A program made the position numbers and the translations under genes. Positions 35,668-44,010 of a stretch of DNA of 64,000 nucleotides are shown piece by piece (within the stretch, counting starts at the first letter, position 1; the number at the start of each line of letters is the position of its first letter). The DNA lies in NCBI RefSeq assembly GCF_003143855.1, contig NZ_QFRK01000027.1, positions 26,269 to 90,268 on the forward strand. The letters run 5' to 3'. A model generated the notes under the pieces. It worked only from the letters and a program-made list of their open reading frames with translations. It did no database searches and was not told the DNA's origin. This DNA is from Streptomyces sp. NWU339 (lineage in GTDB: Bacteria > Actinomycetota > Actinomycetes > Streptomycetales > Streptomycetaceae).

Positions 35668-36738
35668 GTGAACGACTCCATCGTCTTCTTCGACAGCGGC
35701 CACGCGCCGGCACTCGAACTGCTCGGCGGCAAGTGCGCCTCGCTGGTCTCCATGACCGCCGCCGGCATGCCCGTACCGCCCGGATTCGCCGTGACCACGG
35801 CCGCCTTCGACCGTTTCGTCGACGGCAGCGGCCTGCGCGAGGAGATCCGGGCCGCCCTCGCCGAGATCGACCCCGACGACGTCGCGTGCGTCGACCGGGT
35901 GTCGGCGAGGATCCGGGCCGCGATCGAGTCCCGGGACGTCCCCGAGGAGATGCACGGCATGCTGCGGGACGCCTACGGCGCCCTGATGTCGCGGTTCCCC
36001 GACGAGGTGCCGGTCGCGGTCCGCTCGTCCGCGACCGCCGAGGACCTCCCCGACGCCAGCTTCGCCGGCCAGCAGGACACCTACCTCTGGCTCACCGGCT
36101 ACCCCGCCGTGCGGGAACACGTACGACGGTGCTGGGCCTCGCTCTACACCAGCAGGGCGATCACCTACCGGCTGCGCAACAACATCCCCGAGCAGGACCT
36201 GTCGATGGCCGTCGCGGTGCAGAAGATGGTCAACGCCCGCGCCTCGGGCGTCGCGATGACCCTCGACCCCGCCAACGGCGACCGCTCCAAGATCGTGATC
36301 GACGCCTCGTGGGGGGTCGGCGAGATGGTGGTCTCCGGACAGGTCACCCCCGACAACATCCTGCTCGACAAGGTCATGCTCACCGTGGTCGGCGAGCACC
36401 TCGGCGACAAGCACGCCGAACTCGTCCCCGACCCGCGGACCGGCTCGCTCGTCGAACGCGAGGTCGAGCCGGCCCGCCGCGCGGTGCGCTGCCTGACCGA
36501 CGACGAACTGCTCGCCGTCGCGACCCTGGCCAAGCGGGCCGAGAAGCACTACGGCTGCCCGCAGGACGTCGAGTGGGCACTCGACGCCGACCTGCCCGGC
36601 GGCGAGAACCTCCTGCTCCTGCAGTCCCGCCCGGAGACGGTGCACTCCGCAGCTCCGGCCGCCCCGGCCGCCCCCAGGGCCTCGGGCCCGGCCGGCTTCT
36701 CCATGGCTGGTCTCACCTCCTCCCTCATTGGCCGCTGA
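35668..36738 (+). CDS. ATP-grasp subunit of a two-part aryl phosphate synthase (CreI/CreH-like)
   Basis: This 356-aa protein matches the N-terminal PEP/pyruvate-binding (ATP-grasp) half of PEP synthase, with LGGKCASLVSMTAAGMPVPP (residues 19-38), the diagnostic VAVRSSATAEDLPDASFAGQ near 112-131, MVNARASGVAMTLDP, and the QSRPETV end that normally precedes the phosphohistidine domain. That domain is absent here and is supplied by the next gene. The GTG at 35668 lies three bases after the P450 stop, with GGGAGGA upstream. It would cleave ATP and load phosphate onto the partner's histidine, as in phenylphosphate synthase and CreHI. By gene order it corresponds to CreI; the letter is from memory. 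Confidence 0.85.
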   Translation: MNDSIVFFDSGHAPALELLGGKCASLVSMTAAGMPVPPGFAVTTAAFDRFVDGSGLREEIRAALAEIDPDDVACVDRVSARIRAAIESRDVPEEMHGMLRDAYGALMSRFPDEVPVAVRSSATAEDLPDASFAGQQDTYLWLTGYPAVREHVRRCWASLYTSRAITYRLRNNIPEQDLSMAVAVQKMVNARASGVAMTLDPANGDRSKIVIDASWGVGEMVVSGQVTPDNILLDKVMLTVVGEHLGDKHAELVPDPRTGSLVEREVEPARRAVRCLTDDELLAVATLAKRAEKHYGCPQDVEWALDADLPGGENLLLLQSRPETVHSAAPAAPAAPRASGPAGFSMAGLTSSLIGR

Positions 36739-36761
36739 GCCCGAACCGCAGAGGAACCCGC

Positions 36762-38582
36762 ATGACCATCGAACAGACCATGAAGTCCTTCCCGAAGCCC
36801 TCGGAGATCGAGGTGCCCGCCGGTGCCGAGGGGTGGGAGGAGCTCTACCCCTACCACCTCGTCTTCGACAACGCCCCCGGTGGCAACGAGAAGTTCTGGT
36901 TCTGCGACAGCCAGCACTGGCCCACGGTGTTCAAGCCGTTCGAGACCATCGGCGGCGAGTTCGCGGTCAAGTGCCTCGGCCAGTACAACACCCGCCACCT
37001 GCTGATCCCGCCGGCGAACGGCATCGAGTTCAAGATCCATCTCGGCTATCTGTACATGAGCCCGGTGCCGGTGCCGGAAGGCGAGATCGCCGCCCGAGTA
37101 CCGGAGTTCGAACGCCGTGCCGGCCACTACTTTCAGAACTGGGACAGCCTGCTGGAGGCCTGGCACTCCAAGGTCCGCGCCACGATCGACGAGATGGAGG
37201 AACTCGAGTTCACCGCGCTGCCCGACGCCGTGCCGTTCGACGACATCGTCTCCGGCAAGGCCATGGACGGCTCCCAGGTGCTGATGGAGAACTACGACCG
37301 CCTGATCGCCCTGCTCTACCGCAACTGGCAGTACCACTTCGAGTTCCTCAACCTCGGATACCTCGCCTACCTCGACTTCTTCGGCTACTGCAAGGAGGTG
37401 TTCCCGGGCATCCCCGACCAGGCCATCGCGAAGATGGTGCAGGGCGTCGACATGGAACTGTTCCGGCCCGACGACGAGTTGAAGAAGCTCGCCGTCAAGG
37501 CCGTGGAGATGAAGCTCCAGGCGGCGTTCGCCGACCCCGACGACGTCGAGGGCACCCTGCGGGCGGTCCGCGACGCGGGTGGCGAGGAGTGGCTCGCGGC
37601 GTACGAGGCCGCGCAGGACCCGTGGTTCAACTTCACCGTCGGCAACGGCTTCTACGGCCACGACAAGTACTGGATGGAGCACCAGGAGATCCCGCTCGGC
37701 TACATCAAGGACTACATCCGGCGCGTCGCCGAGGGGCAGGACATCATGCGGCCCGTCGACGCGCTGATCGCCGAGAAGGAGCGGATCGTCGGGGAGTACC
37801 GCGACCTGCTCCAGGGCGACGCGCAGGAGCAGTTCGACGCCAAGCGCGGCCTCGCCGCCACCGCCTACCCCTACGTCGAGAACCACAACTTCTACATCGA
37901 GCACTGGACCATGGGCGTCTTCTGGCGCAAGGTCCGCGAGCTCGCCCGCGTGTTCACCGACGCCGGCTTCTGGGCCGAGCCCGCCGACATGCTCTACCTC
38001 AACCGCAACGAGGTGCGCGACGCGCTCTTCGACCTCGTCACCGGCTGGGCGGTCGGCGCCGAGCCGGCCGGACCGCACTACTGGCCGGCCGAGATCGAGC
38101 GGCGCCGCGGCATCATCGACGCGCTCTCGACCCGCCGTCCGCAGCCGGCGCTCAACACCCCGCCCGCCCAGATCACCGAGCCCTTCACGATGATGCTCTA
38201 CGGCATCACCACCGACCAGGTCCAGCAGTGGCTGGCCGGGGACGAGGGCGGTGACGACGGTGCCATCACCGGCATGGCCGCCTCACCGGGCGTGGTCGAG
38301 GGCACAGCCCGCCTGATCACCTCCGCCGACCAGCTCGGCGAGGTCCAGGACGGCGAGATCCTCGTGGCCACGATCACCGCGCCGTCCTGGGGCCCGATCT
38401 TCGGCAAGATCAAGGCGACCGTCACCGACATCGGCGGCATGATGAGCCACGCCGCCATCGTCTGCCGCGAGTACGGCCTGCCCGCCGTGACCGGCACCGG
38501 CTCGGCCTCGACCACCATCCGCACCGGCCAGCGCATCCGCGTCGACGGCACCGCCGGCCGTGTCGAGATCCTGGAGAGCTGA
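36762..38582 (+). CDS. Phosphohistidine/substrate subunit of aryl phosphate synthase (CreH-like)
   Basis: This 606-aa protein ends in a PEP-utiliser mobile domain (about 500-606) with GMAASPGVVEGTARLI and the phosphocarrier motif TDIGGMMSHAAIVCREYG, where His563 is the expected phosphohistidine. The long N-terminal part (about 1-490) has no ATP-grasp and resembles the substrate-binding region of rifampin-phosphotransferase-like enzymes. Together with the preceding gene it rebuilds a PEP-synthase-like machine split into two chains, as described for CreHI, which converts 4-cresol and ATP to cresyl phosphate. The ATG at 36762 follows GAGGAA. It shows strong aromatic enrichment (YLYMSPVPV, YFQNWDSLLEAW), consistent with a phenol-binding pocket. 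Confidence 0.82.
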   Translation: MTIEQTMKSFPKPSEIEVPAGAEGWEELYPYHLVFDNAPGGNEKFWFCDSQHWPTVFKPFETIGGEFAVKCLGQYNTRHLLIPPANGIEFKIHLGYLYMSPVPVPEGEIAARVPEFERRAGHYFQNWDSLLEAWHSKVRATIDEMEELEFTALPDAVPFDDIVSGKAMDGSQVLMENYDRLIALLYRNWQYHFEFLNLGYLAYLDFFGYCKEVFPGIPDQAIAKMVQGVDMELFRPDDELKKLAVKAVEMKLQAAFADPDDVEGTLRAVRDAGGEEWLAAYEAAQDPWFNFTVGNGFYGHDKYWMEHQEIPLGYIKDYIRRVAEGQDIMRPVDALIAEKERIVGEYRDLLQGDAQEQFDAKRGLAATAYPYVENHNFYIEHWTMGVFWRKVRELARVFTDAGFWAEPADMLYLNRNEVRDALFDLVTGWAVGAEPAGPHYWPAEIERRRGIIDALSTRRPQPALNTPPAQITEPFTMMLYGITTDQVQQWLAGDEGGDDGAITGMAASPGVVEGTARLITSADQLGEVQDGEILVATITAPSWGPIFGKIKATVTDIGGMMSHAAIVCREYGLPAVTGTGSASTTIRTGQRIRVDGTAGRVEILES

Positions 38583-38588
38583 GCCACC

Positions 38589-39353
38589 ATGTCGCTCCCC
38601 AACCCCCCGGCGCCCGCCCGCACCGTCCTCGTGACCGGTGCCGCGGGCGGCCTGGGCCGGGCCTTCGCCCTCGGCTTCGCCGGCCGTGGCTACCGCGTCG
38701 CCGTCGCCGACCTCGACATCGACGGCGTCAAGGAGACGGCCCGCCAGGTCCAGAACACCGGGGCCGACGCCTGGCACGGGCGCGTCGACGTCACGGACAC
38801 CGACTCCACCGAGGAACTCGCCGCGCGGGTCGCGGACTTCGGTGGCGGCCGGATCGACGTCCTCGTCAACAACGCGGCCGTGTACGGCACCGTCACCCGC
38901 TCGCCGCTCGAGGACATCGACCCCGCGGAATGGGACCTCGTGATGGCGGTCAACCTCAAGGGGCCGTGGCTGATGACCCGCGCCGTCAGCCCGCACCTGC
39001 CCGAAGGCGGCCGGGTCGTCAACCTCTCCTCGGCCACCGTCTACAGCGGCTCGGAGAACTGGGCGCACTACGTCGCCTCCAAGGGCGGTGTCATCGCGCT
39101 CACCCGGGTGATGGCCAAGGAACTCGGCCGCCGCTCGATCACGGTCAACGCGATCGCGCCGGGTTTCACACTCACCGAGGCGAGCCGCGGCCTGCTCGAG
39201 GACGCCGAGTCCTACGGCGTCGACCGCGGCTCCCTGCGGCGGGCCAGCCGGCCCGAGGACATCGTCGGCGCCGCGCTCTACCTCGCCGGCCCCGACAGCG
39301 ACTTCGTCACCGGCCAGACCCTGGTCGTCGACGGCGGCCGTCAGTTCATCTGA
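38589..39353 (+). CDS. creG: SDR alcohol dehydrogenase, CreG-like
   Basis: This 254-aa classical SDR has TGAAGGLGRAFALGF (about 17-31), VNNAAVYG, and the Ser-Tyr-Lys active site in LSSATVYSGSENWAHYVASK. It ends in FVTGQTLVVDGGRQFI, typical of the family. The ATG at 38589 lies six bases after the preceding stop. In the proposed pathway it oxidises the P450-made 4-(hydroxymethyl)phenyl phosphate to the aldehyde. The dehydrogenase class is certain; the step is inferred from the operon. Confidence 0.85.
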   Translation: MSLPNPPAPARTVLVTGAAGGLGRAFALGFAGRGYRVAVADLDIDGVKETARQVQNTGADAWHGRVDVTDTDSTEELAARVADFGGGRIDVLVNNAAVYGTVTRSPLEDIDPAEWDLVMAVNLKGPWLMTRAVSPHLPEGGRVVNLSSATVYSGSENWAHYVASKGGVIALTRVMAKELGRRSITVNAIAPGFTLTEASRGLLEDAESYGVDRGSLRRASRPEDIVGAALYLAGPDSDFVTGQTLVVDGGRQFI

Positions 39354-39374
39354 CCTCGATCCAGGAGGAAAGTC

Positions 39375-39695
39375 ATGCCCCAGGTCACCTATACCGACCA
39401 CACCGGTGCGTCCCGCACGGTGGCGGCCAACGTCGGCGACTCGGTCATGGAGACCGCGGTCCGCAACGGCGTACCCGGCATCGTCGCCGAGTGCGGCGGC
39501 TCCCTGTCCTGCGCCACCTGCCACGTGTACGTCGACCAGGACGGCCTCGCCTCGCTCCCGCCGATGGAGGAGATGGAGGACGAGATGCTCTGGGGCGCCG
39601 CCGAGGACCGGCAGGACAACTCCCGCCTCTCCTGCCAGCTCAAGGTCACCGACGGCTGCGACCTGCACGTGACCACCCCGACCACCCAGGTGTGA
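39375..39695 (+). CDS. [2Fe-2S] ferredoxin, adrenodoxin/putidaredoxin type
   Basis: This 106-aa ferredoxin has the cluster-binding pattern CGGSLSCATC (C-x5-C-x2-C) with a fourth Cys in RLSCQL, and an acidic PPMEEMEDEML stretch that would dock redox partners. The ATG at 39375 follows AGGAGGAAAG. Placed just before the ferredoxin reductase and in the same operon as the P450, it should be the electron donor of the CreJ-like enzyme (CreF position). Confidence 0.93.
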   Translation: MPQVTYTDHTGASRTVAANVGDSVMETAVRNGVPGIVAECGGSLSCATCHVYVDQDGLASLPPMEEMEDEMLWGAAEDRQDNSRLSCQLKVTDGCDLHVTTPTTQV

Positions 39696-39701
39696 ACGAC
39701 C

Positions 39702-40970
39702 ATGGCTGACGGACTGCTGATCATCGGCTCCTCGCAGGCCGGTGTATCGCTCGCCACCTCCCTGCGCGCGCTCGGGTACGACGAGCCGATCACCCTGCTC
39801 GGGGACGAGAACCACCGCCCCTACCAGCGGCCCGCCCTGTCGAAGGAATGGCTGCAGGGCGAGATCACCAACGAGTCGCTGATGTTCCGCACCCAGGAGT
39901 ACTGGGCCGAACACCGCATCGACGTGGTGAAGAACGAGCGCATCATCCGCATCGACAAGAACGACGACGGCTCGGGCGTCGCCCACTCCATGTCGGGTGC
40001 CGGCTTCCCCTTCGACCGGCTGGCGCTGGCCGTCGGCGCGCGGGCCCGGCGGCTGCTGCTCGACGGCGTCGACCTGCCCGGCGTCCTCTACCTCCGCAAC
40101 GCCGACGACGCCCTCGAACTCAAGGCCCGGGTACCCGGAGTGCGCGACGTGGTCGTGATCGGCGGCGGCTTCATCGGCATCGAGGCGGCCGCGTCCCTGA
40201 CCAGGATGGGCCGCTCGGTCACCCTGATCGAGGCGGCGCCCCGGCTGGTCCCGCGGGCCGTCGGCGAGGAGACCTCGGCGCACCTCCTCGACCACCACCG
40301 GGCCGCCGGCATGGACATCGTGCTCGGCGCCTCGGTCCGCCGCATCGTGCCCCGCGGCGACCGGGTCGGCGGCGTCGAGCTCGCCGACGGCCGGACGGTC
40401 CCCGCCGACCTGGTGCTGGTCGGCGTCGGCGTCATCCCCAACACCGAACTGGCCGAATCGATCGGCCTGGTGTGCGACAACGGTGTTCGGGTCGACGAGT
40501 CCGCCCTCGCCTCCGACGGGGTCACCGTCGCCGTCGGCGACTGCGCGAACCTGCCCAACCCCGTCCCCGGCGCCCCCGCCGGGGACCGGGTCCGCTTCGA
40601 GAGCGTCAACAACGCCATCGAACAGGCCAAGGTGGCGGCCTACGCCATCACCGGCCGCCGCGAGGAGTACGCGGGCATCCCGTGGTTCTGGTCCAACCAG
40701 GGCGACATCAAGCTCCAGATCGCGGGACTGTCCACCGGGCACGACCGCACGCTGGTCCGCGCCGACCCGGAGCGGGGAAAGCACTCGGTCCTCTACTACC
40801 GCGGTGATCGCATCCTGGCCGCCGACTGCGTCAACCACCCGCTGGACTTCATGGCGGTCCGCAACGCGCTGGCCAAGGGCCTGTCCATCCCCCACGACGC
40901 CGCCGCAGACCCGTCCGTCCAGCTCAAGTCCGTGACCGTCGACCCGGCCGCCCTGGTCGCGGCCGACTGA
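39702..40970 (+). CDS. NAD(P)H ferredoxin reductase, putidaredoxin-reductase type
   Basis: This 422-aa flavoprotein has an FAD fold at the N-terminus (LLIIGSSQAGVSLATSLRAL), the RPYQRPALSKEWL motif of this family, an NAD-binding fold VVVIGGGFIGIEAAASL (about 147-163), and the second FAD motif VAVGDCANLPNP. IPWFWSNQGDIKLQIAG near the C-terminus is characteristic of oxygenase-coupled reductases. It starts six bases after the ferredoxin stop. It would pass electrons from NAD(P)H to the ferredoxin and on to the P450 (CreE position). Confidence 0.93.
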   Translation: MADGLLIIGSSQAGVSLATSLRALGYDEPITLLGDENHRPYQRPALSKEWLQGEITNESLMFRTQEYWAEHRIDVVKNERIIRIDKNDDGSGVAHSMSGAGFPFDRLALAVGARARRLLLDGVDLPGVLYLRNADDALELKARVPGVRDVVVIGGGFIGIEAAASLTRMGRSVTLIEAAPRLVPRAVGEETSAHLLDHHRAAGMDIVLGASVRRIVPRGDRVGGVELADGRTVPADLVLVGVGVIPNTELAESIGLVCDNGVRVDESALASDGVTVAVGDCANLPNPVPGAPAGDRVRFESVNNAIEQAKVAAYAITGRREEYAGIPWFWSNQGDIKLQIAGLSTGHDRTLVRADPERGKHSVLYYRGDRILAADCVNHPLDFMAVRNALAKGLSIPHDAAADPSVQLKSVTVDPAALVAAD

Positions 40971-40983
40971 GAAGGGGAACCCC

Positions 40984-41655
40984 ATGCCCACCGCGCTGCC
41001 CACCGAGCGCCCCATACCGGCGCCCGGACCGGTCGACACCTCACCCATCTCGTTGACCCCGGCCCCCGGCGACGATCTCAACCCCATATGGAAGGCGGTC
41101 GTCCCCGAGACCCGCACGCGCGGCAACGACATCCACCTGCCGATCTCGCTGGCCTACGCCGAGCGGCTGTGCGACTCCTTCCCCCACGCCGACCGGCTGC
41201 TGGTGCGCGTGGCGATCCAGCTGCACGACACCGGGTGGGGGAGGGTCGACGAGGAGCGCATCCTTTCCGAGGGATTCTCCGGTGACTGGCGCAGGGCCGA
41301 GATCCGGTTCGAACACGAGAGGCAGGGCTGTGCGATCGCCCGCGAGGTGCTGCCTCCTCTCGGCTACGACGACGCGTTCGTCCAGCAGGTCTGCGACATC
41401 ATCGACGGGCACGACACCCGGAAGGAGGCGTACTCGCTGGAGGACGCGCTGGTCCGCGACGCCGACCGGCTGTGGCGCTTCGACCACGCCGGGATCGCGC
41501 TGGCGTCCGGCTGGTTCCGCATGGACCCCGCGGTCTACAGCGACCGGCTCGAGACGGAGATCGTTCCCGAACTGCTCACCGCCCCGGCCGTCGCCATGGC
41601 CACCGCCACCCTCAACCGCTCGCGTGCCCTGCTCAAGACGGCCGTGATCCGATGA
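40984..41655 (+). CDS. creD: HD-domain phosphohydrolase, CreD-like
   Basis: This 223-aa HD-superfamily hydrolase has metal-binding residues in NDIHLPISL (about 43-51), IQLHDTGWGRV (about 78-88), RFEHERQGCAIA, IIDGHDTRKEAY and RDADRLWRF. The C. glutamicum counterpart CreD removes the phosphate from the oxidised aryl phosphate to release 4-hydroxybenzoate. The ATG at 40984 follows AGAAGGGG, and its stop overlaps the aldehyde dehydrogenase start (ATGA). A paralogue is coupled to pobA at 32608. The reaction is inferred from the operon context. Confidence 0.8.
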   Translation: MPTALPTERPIPAPGPVDTSPISLTPAPGDDLNPIWKAVVPETRTRGNDIHLPISLAYAERLCDSFPHADRLLVRVAIQLHDTGWGRVDEERILSEGFSGDWRRAEIRFEHERQGCAIAREVLPPLGYDDAFVQQVCDIIDGHDTRKEAYSLEDALVRDADRLWRFDHAGIALASGWFRMDPAVYSDRLETEIVPELLTAPAVAMATATLNRSRALLKTAVIR

Positions 41656-43154
41656 GCGCCACCGATGCCCGGCCGGCGACCGGACGGACGGCGTCCACCC
41701 GGCCGGAGCCCCGCTGGACCCATGTGGACGATCTCTACGCCGACGGCGCCTGGACCCGCTCGACCGCTGCCGCCCGGCTGCCGCTGGTCGATCCGGCCAC
41801 CGGCCAGGAGTGGGGATCGGTCCCGGACTGCTCGGCCGACGACGTCGACGCCGCGCTGTCCGCCGCCGACCGGGCCTTTCGCACCGGACCGTGGCCGCGG
41901 ACCACGCCGTCGCAGCGGGCCGCACTGCTGCTGCGGATCGCCGACGAGGTCGAGGCCCGCGCCGCCGACACGGCGCTGACCAACACCCTCGAGAACGGCT
42001 CACCGATCAGTGAGACCCGCGGCGCCGCCGCGAACGCGGCGGGCATCCTGCGGCACGTCGCCGGGCTGGCGTCCTGGCTCGAGGACGAGGACGTACGGCC
42101 GTTCCCGGCGGGGGGCGCCGAGACCGTCGTGCGCAGGGACCCGGTGGGCCCGTGCGTGCTGATCGCCCCCTGGAACTTCCCGATCAACCTCATGGTGGTC
42201 AAACTGGCACCGGCCCTGCTCGCCGGCTGCACGGTCGTCATGAAACCCGCGCCCGGCACATCGCTGTCGATCCGGTTCGTGGTCGAGGCGTGCGAGGCCG
42301 CCGGCGTCCCGCCCGGGGTGGTCAACCTGGTCACCGGCGGCGGTGAGGTCGGCGACCGGCTGGTGCGCCACCCGCTCACGGCCAAGGTCGCCTTCACCGG
42401 GTCGACCCCGGTCGGCCGCCGGATCGCGGCCGCGTGCGGCGAACTGCTGCGACCGGTCACCCTCGAGCTCGGCGGGAAGTCCTCGGCGATCGTGCTCCCC
42501 GACGCGGACCTCGAGCAGATGTCCGCGGCGCTGATCCGCACCTGTCTGCGCAACACCGGGCAGACCTGCTACATCTCCACCCGCATCCTGGCCCCCTCGG
42601 AGCGCTACGAGGAGGTGGTCGACATGGTCACCCGCACGGTCGAGGCCGCCCCGCAGGGCGACCCCTTCGACGAGCGCACCGTGTTCGGGCCCATGGCCTC
42701 GCGGGCGCAGTACGAGGTGGTGCGCGACCACCTCGACTCGGCCCACGCGGAGGGGGCGCGAGCGACCGTCGGCGGACGCCCCGCCGACACGGAGCGTGGC
42801 TGGTTCATCGAGCCGACGGTTTTCGCCGACGTCACCCCCGGCATGCGGATCGCGCGTGAGGAGGTCTTCGGGCCGGTGGTGAGCGTCCTGCGCTACGACG
42901 ACATCGACGAGGCCGTCGCCCTCGCCAACGACACGTCGTTCGGGCTCGGCGGCGTGGTGTTCTCCGCCGACCGCGAGGCCGCGCAGGCGGTCGCCGAACG
43001 CATGGACACCGGATCCGTCGGCGTGAACTTCTTCGGCTCCAACCACAACGCCCCCTTCGGCGGGCGGCACGACTCGGGGCTGGGCGTCGAGTACGGAATC
43101 GAGGGCCTGTCCCAGTACGTCACCTTCAAGTCGATCCACCGCCGTACCGGCTGA
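41652..43154 (+). CDS. creC: Aldehyde dehydrogenase, CreC-like
   Basis: This 500-aa NAD(P)-dependent aldehyde dehydrogenase has PWNFPINLMVVKLAPALLAG (about 171-190), VAFTGSTPVGRRI, the catalytic Glu in LELGGKSSAIVLPDAD and the catalytic Cys in NTGQTCYISTRI, followed by EEVFGPVVSVLRYDD. The ATG at 41652 overlaps the HD gene stop, and the frame open upstream belongs to an antisense-like shadow. It is the last gene of the operon and should oxidise the 4-formylphenyl phosphate (or 4-hydroxybenzaldehyde) to the acid. Confidence 0.88.
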   Translation: MSATDARPATGRTASTRPEPRWTHVDDLYADGAWTRSTAAARLPLVDPATGQEWGSVPDCSADDVDAALSAADRAFRTGPWPRTTPSQRAALLLRIADEVEARAADTALTNTLENGSPISETRGAAANAAGILRHVAGLASWLEDEDVRPFPAGGAETVVRRDPVGPCVLIAPWNFPINLMVVKLAPALLAGCTVVMKPAPGTSLSIRFVVEACEAAGVPPGVVNLVTGGGEVGDRLVRHPLTAKVAFTGSTPVGRRIAAACGELLRPVTLELGGKSSAIVLPDADLEQMSAALIRTCLRNTGQTCYISTRILAPSERYEEVVDMVTRTVEAAPQGDPFDERTVFGPMASRAQYEVVRDHLDSAHAEGARATVGGRPADTERGWFIEPTVFADVTPGMRIAREEVFGPVVSVLRYDDIDEAVALANDTSFGLGGVVFSADREAAQAVAERMDTGSVGVNFFGSNHNAPFGGRHDSGLGVEYGIEGLSQYVTFKSIHRRTG

Positions 43155-43237
43155 CCCACCCGCCGACACGGCCCGCGACGATCGGCAGCCGCGAGGGCCT
43201 TTTGCCGGAGAGGAGACGGTAAAGCAGGTGATCGAAG

Positions 43238-43264
43238 CAACTGGCTTTTCTGAAAGGCTAGTTG
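43238..43264. promoter_or_regulatory. 27-bp imperfect palindrome downstream of the cre-like operon
   Basis: Two 13-base arms (43238-43250 and 43252-43264) match at 11 of 13 positions around a single central base: CAACTGGCTTTTC against CAACTAGCCTTTC in complement. The right arm abuts an ATG at 43265 and contains its GAAAGG-like ribosome-binding site, so the element could be an operator or an RNA hairpin blocking translation. Confidence 0.5.
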
Positions 43265-43324
43265 ATGACTGTTCAGCCGAAGTCCGACATCCGCGACGCG
43301 TTCTCCTCCGTCCTCGGACGGTGA
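43265..43324 (+). CDS. Possible 19-aa small ORF
   Basis: An ATG preceded by GAAAGG at ten-base spacing opens a frame of 19 codons (MTVQPKSDIRDAFSSVLGR) ending in TGA. The palindrome at 43238-43264 covers its ribosome-binding site. It matches no family I recognise and could be the remnant of a longer gene or a leader peptide. Support is weak. Confidence 0.25.
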   Translation: MTVQPKSDIRDAFSSVLGR

Positions 43325-43395
43325 CCCCCGGGCGCCCTTGACGCCGGCCGCCGTGCGGCGCCCGGCTGTCAGTGCCGAGTGGGAGACTGCGGGAC

Positions 43396-44010
43396 ATGAC
43401 GAAACCGGATCCGAAAGCGGACCTGACCCGATACCTGCAGGACGCCAGGGAAGCCCTGGTGTGGAAGCTCGAAGGGCTCTCGGAGTACGACGTCCGCCGC
43501 CCGCTGACACCCACCGGCACCAATCTGCTGGGTCTGCTCAAGCACGCCGCCGGAGTGGAACTGGGATACTTCGGCGACGTGTTCGGCCGGCCCTTCTTCC
43601 GGCAGGATCCGCCGTCCTGGTGGTACACGCAGGACGCCGAACCCAACGCGGACATGTGGGCCACCGCGGAGGAGTCGCGCGAGGAGATCGTCGGGCTCTA
43701 CCACCGGGCCTGGGAGCACGCGGACCGTACGTTCACCGCGCTCCCGCTCGACACCGTCGGTCATGTGCCGTGGTGGCGGGAGGGGCGGAGGGAGACCACG
43801 CTGCACCACATCCTGGTGCGGGTGATCGCCGACACCCACCGGCACGCCGGCCATGCGGACATCGTGCGGGAGCTCATCGACGGGGCCGTCGGCTGGGGGA
43901 AGGGGGCGAGCGATCTGCCCTCCGGTGACGCGGCCTGGTGGGAGGCCCACCGAGGTCGGCTGGAGCACGCGGCGAGGGAGGCAGGCAGCCGTCGGCCGGC
44001 CGGGGCGTAG
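43396..44010 (+). CDS. DinB-like/DUF664 family protein
   Basis: This 204-aa protein has the four-helix DinB/YfiT-like fold. It shows the first-helix pattern TRYLQDAREALVWKLEGLSEYD, metal-ligand candidates in LLKHAAGVELGYFG (His near 50) and HHILVRVIADTHRHAGHADI (His-x3-His near 145-152), and a tryptophan-rich middle. In actinobacteria such proteins are mycothiol-dependent or unknown thiol-related metalloenzymes. The ATG at 43396 was chosen at the start of the conserved part, eight codons inside the longest frame. It stands alone. Confidence 0.8.
   Translation: MTKPDPKADLTRYLQDAREALVWKLEGLSEYDVRRPLTPTGTNLLGLLKHAAGVELGYFGDVFGRPFFRQDPPSWWYTQDAEPNADMWATAEESREEIVGLYHRAWEHADRTFTALPLDTVGHVPWWREGRRETTLHHILVRVIADTHRHAGHADIVRELIDGAVGWGKGASDLPSGDAAWWEAHRGRLEHAAREAGSRRPAGA

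Noticed and set aside
38283..41132. Minus-strand open frame of 949 codons
   Set aside because: Shadow of the SDR, ferredoxin and reductase genes, which carry clear cofactor motifs on the plus strand.
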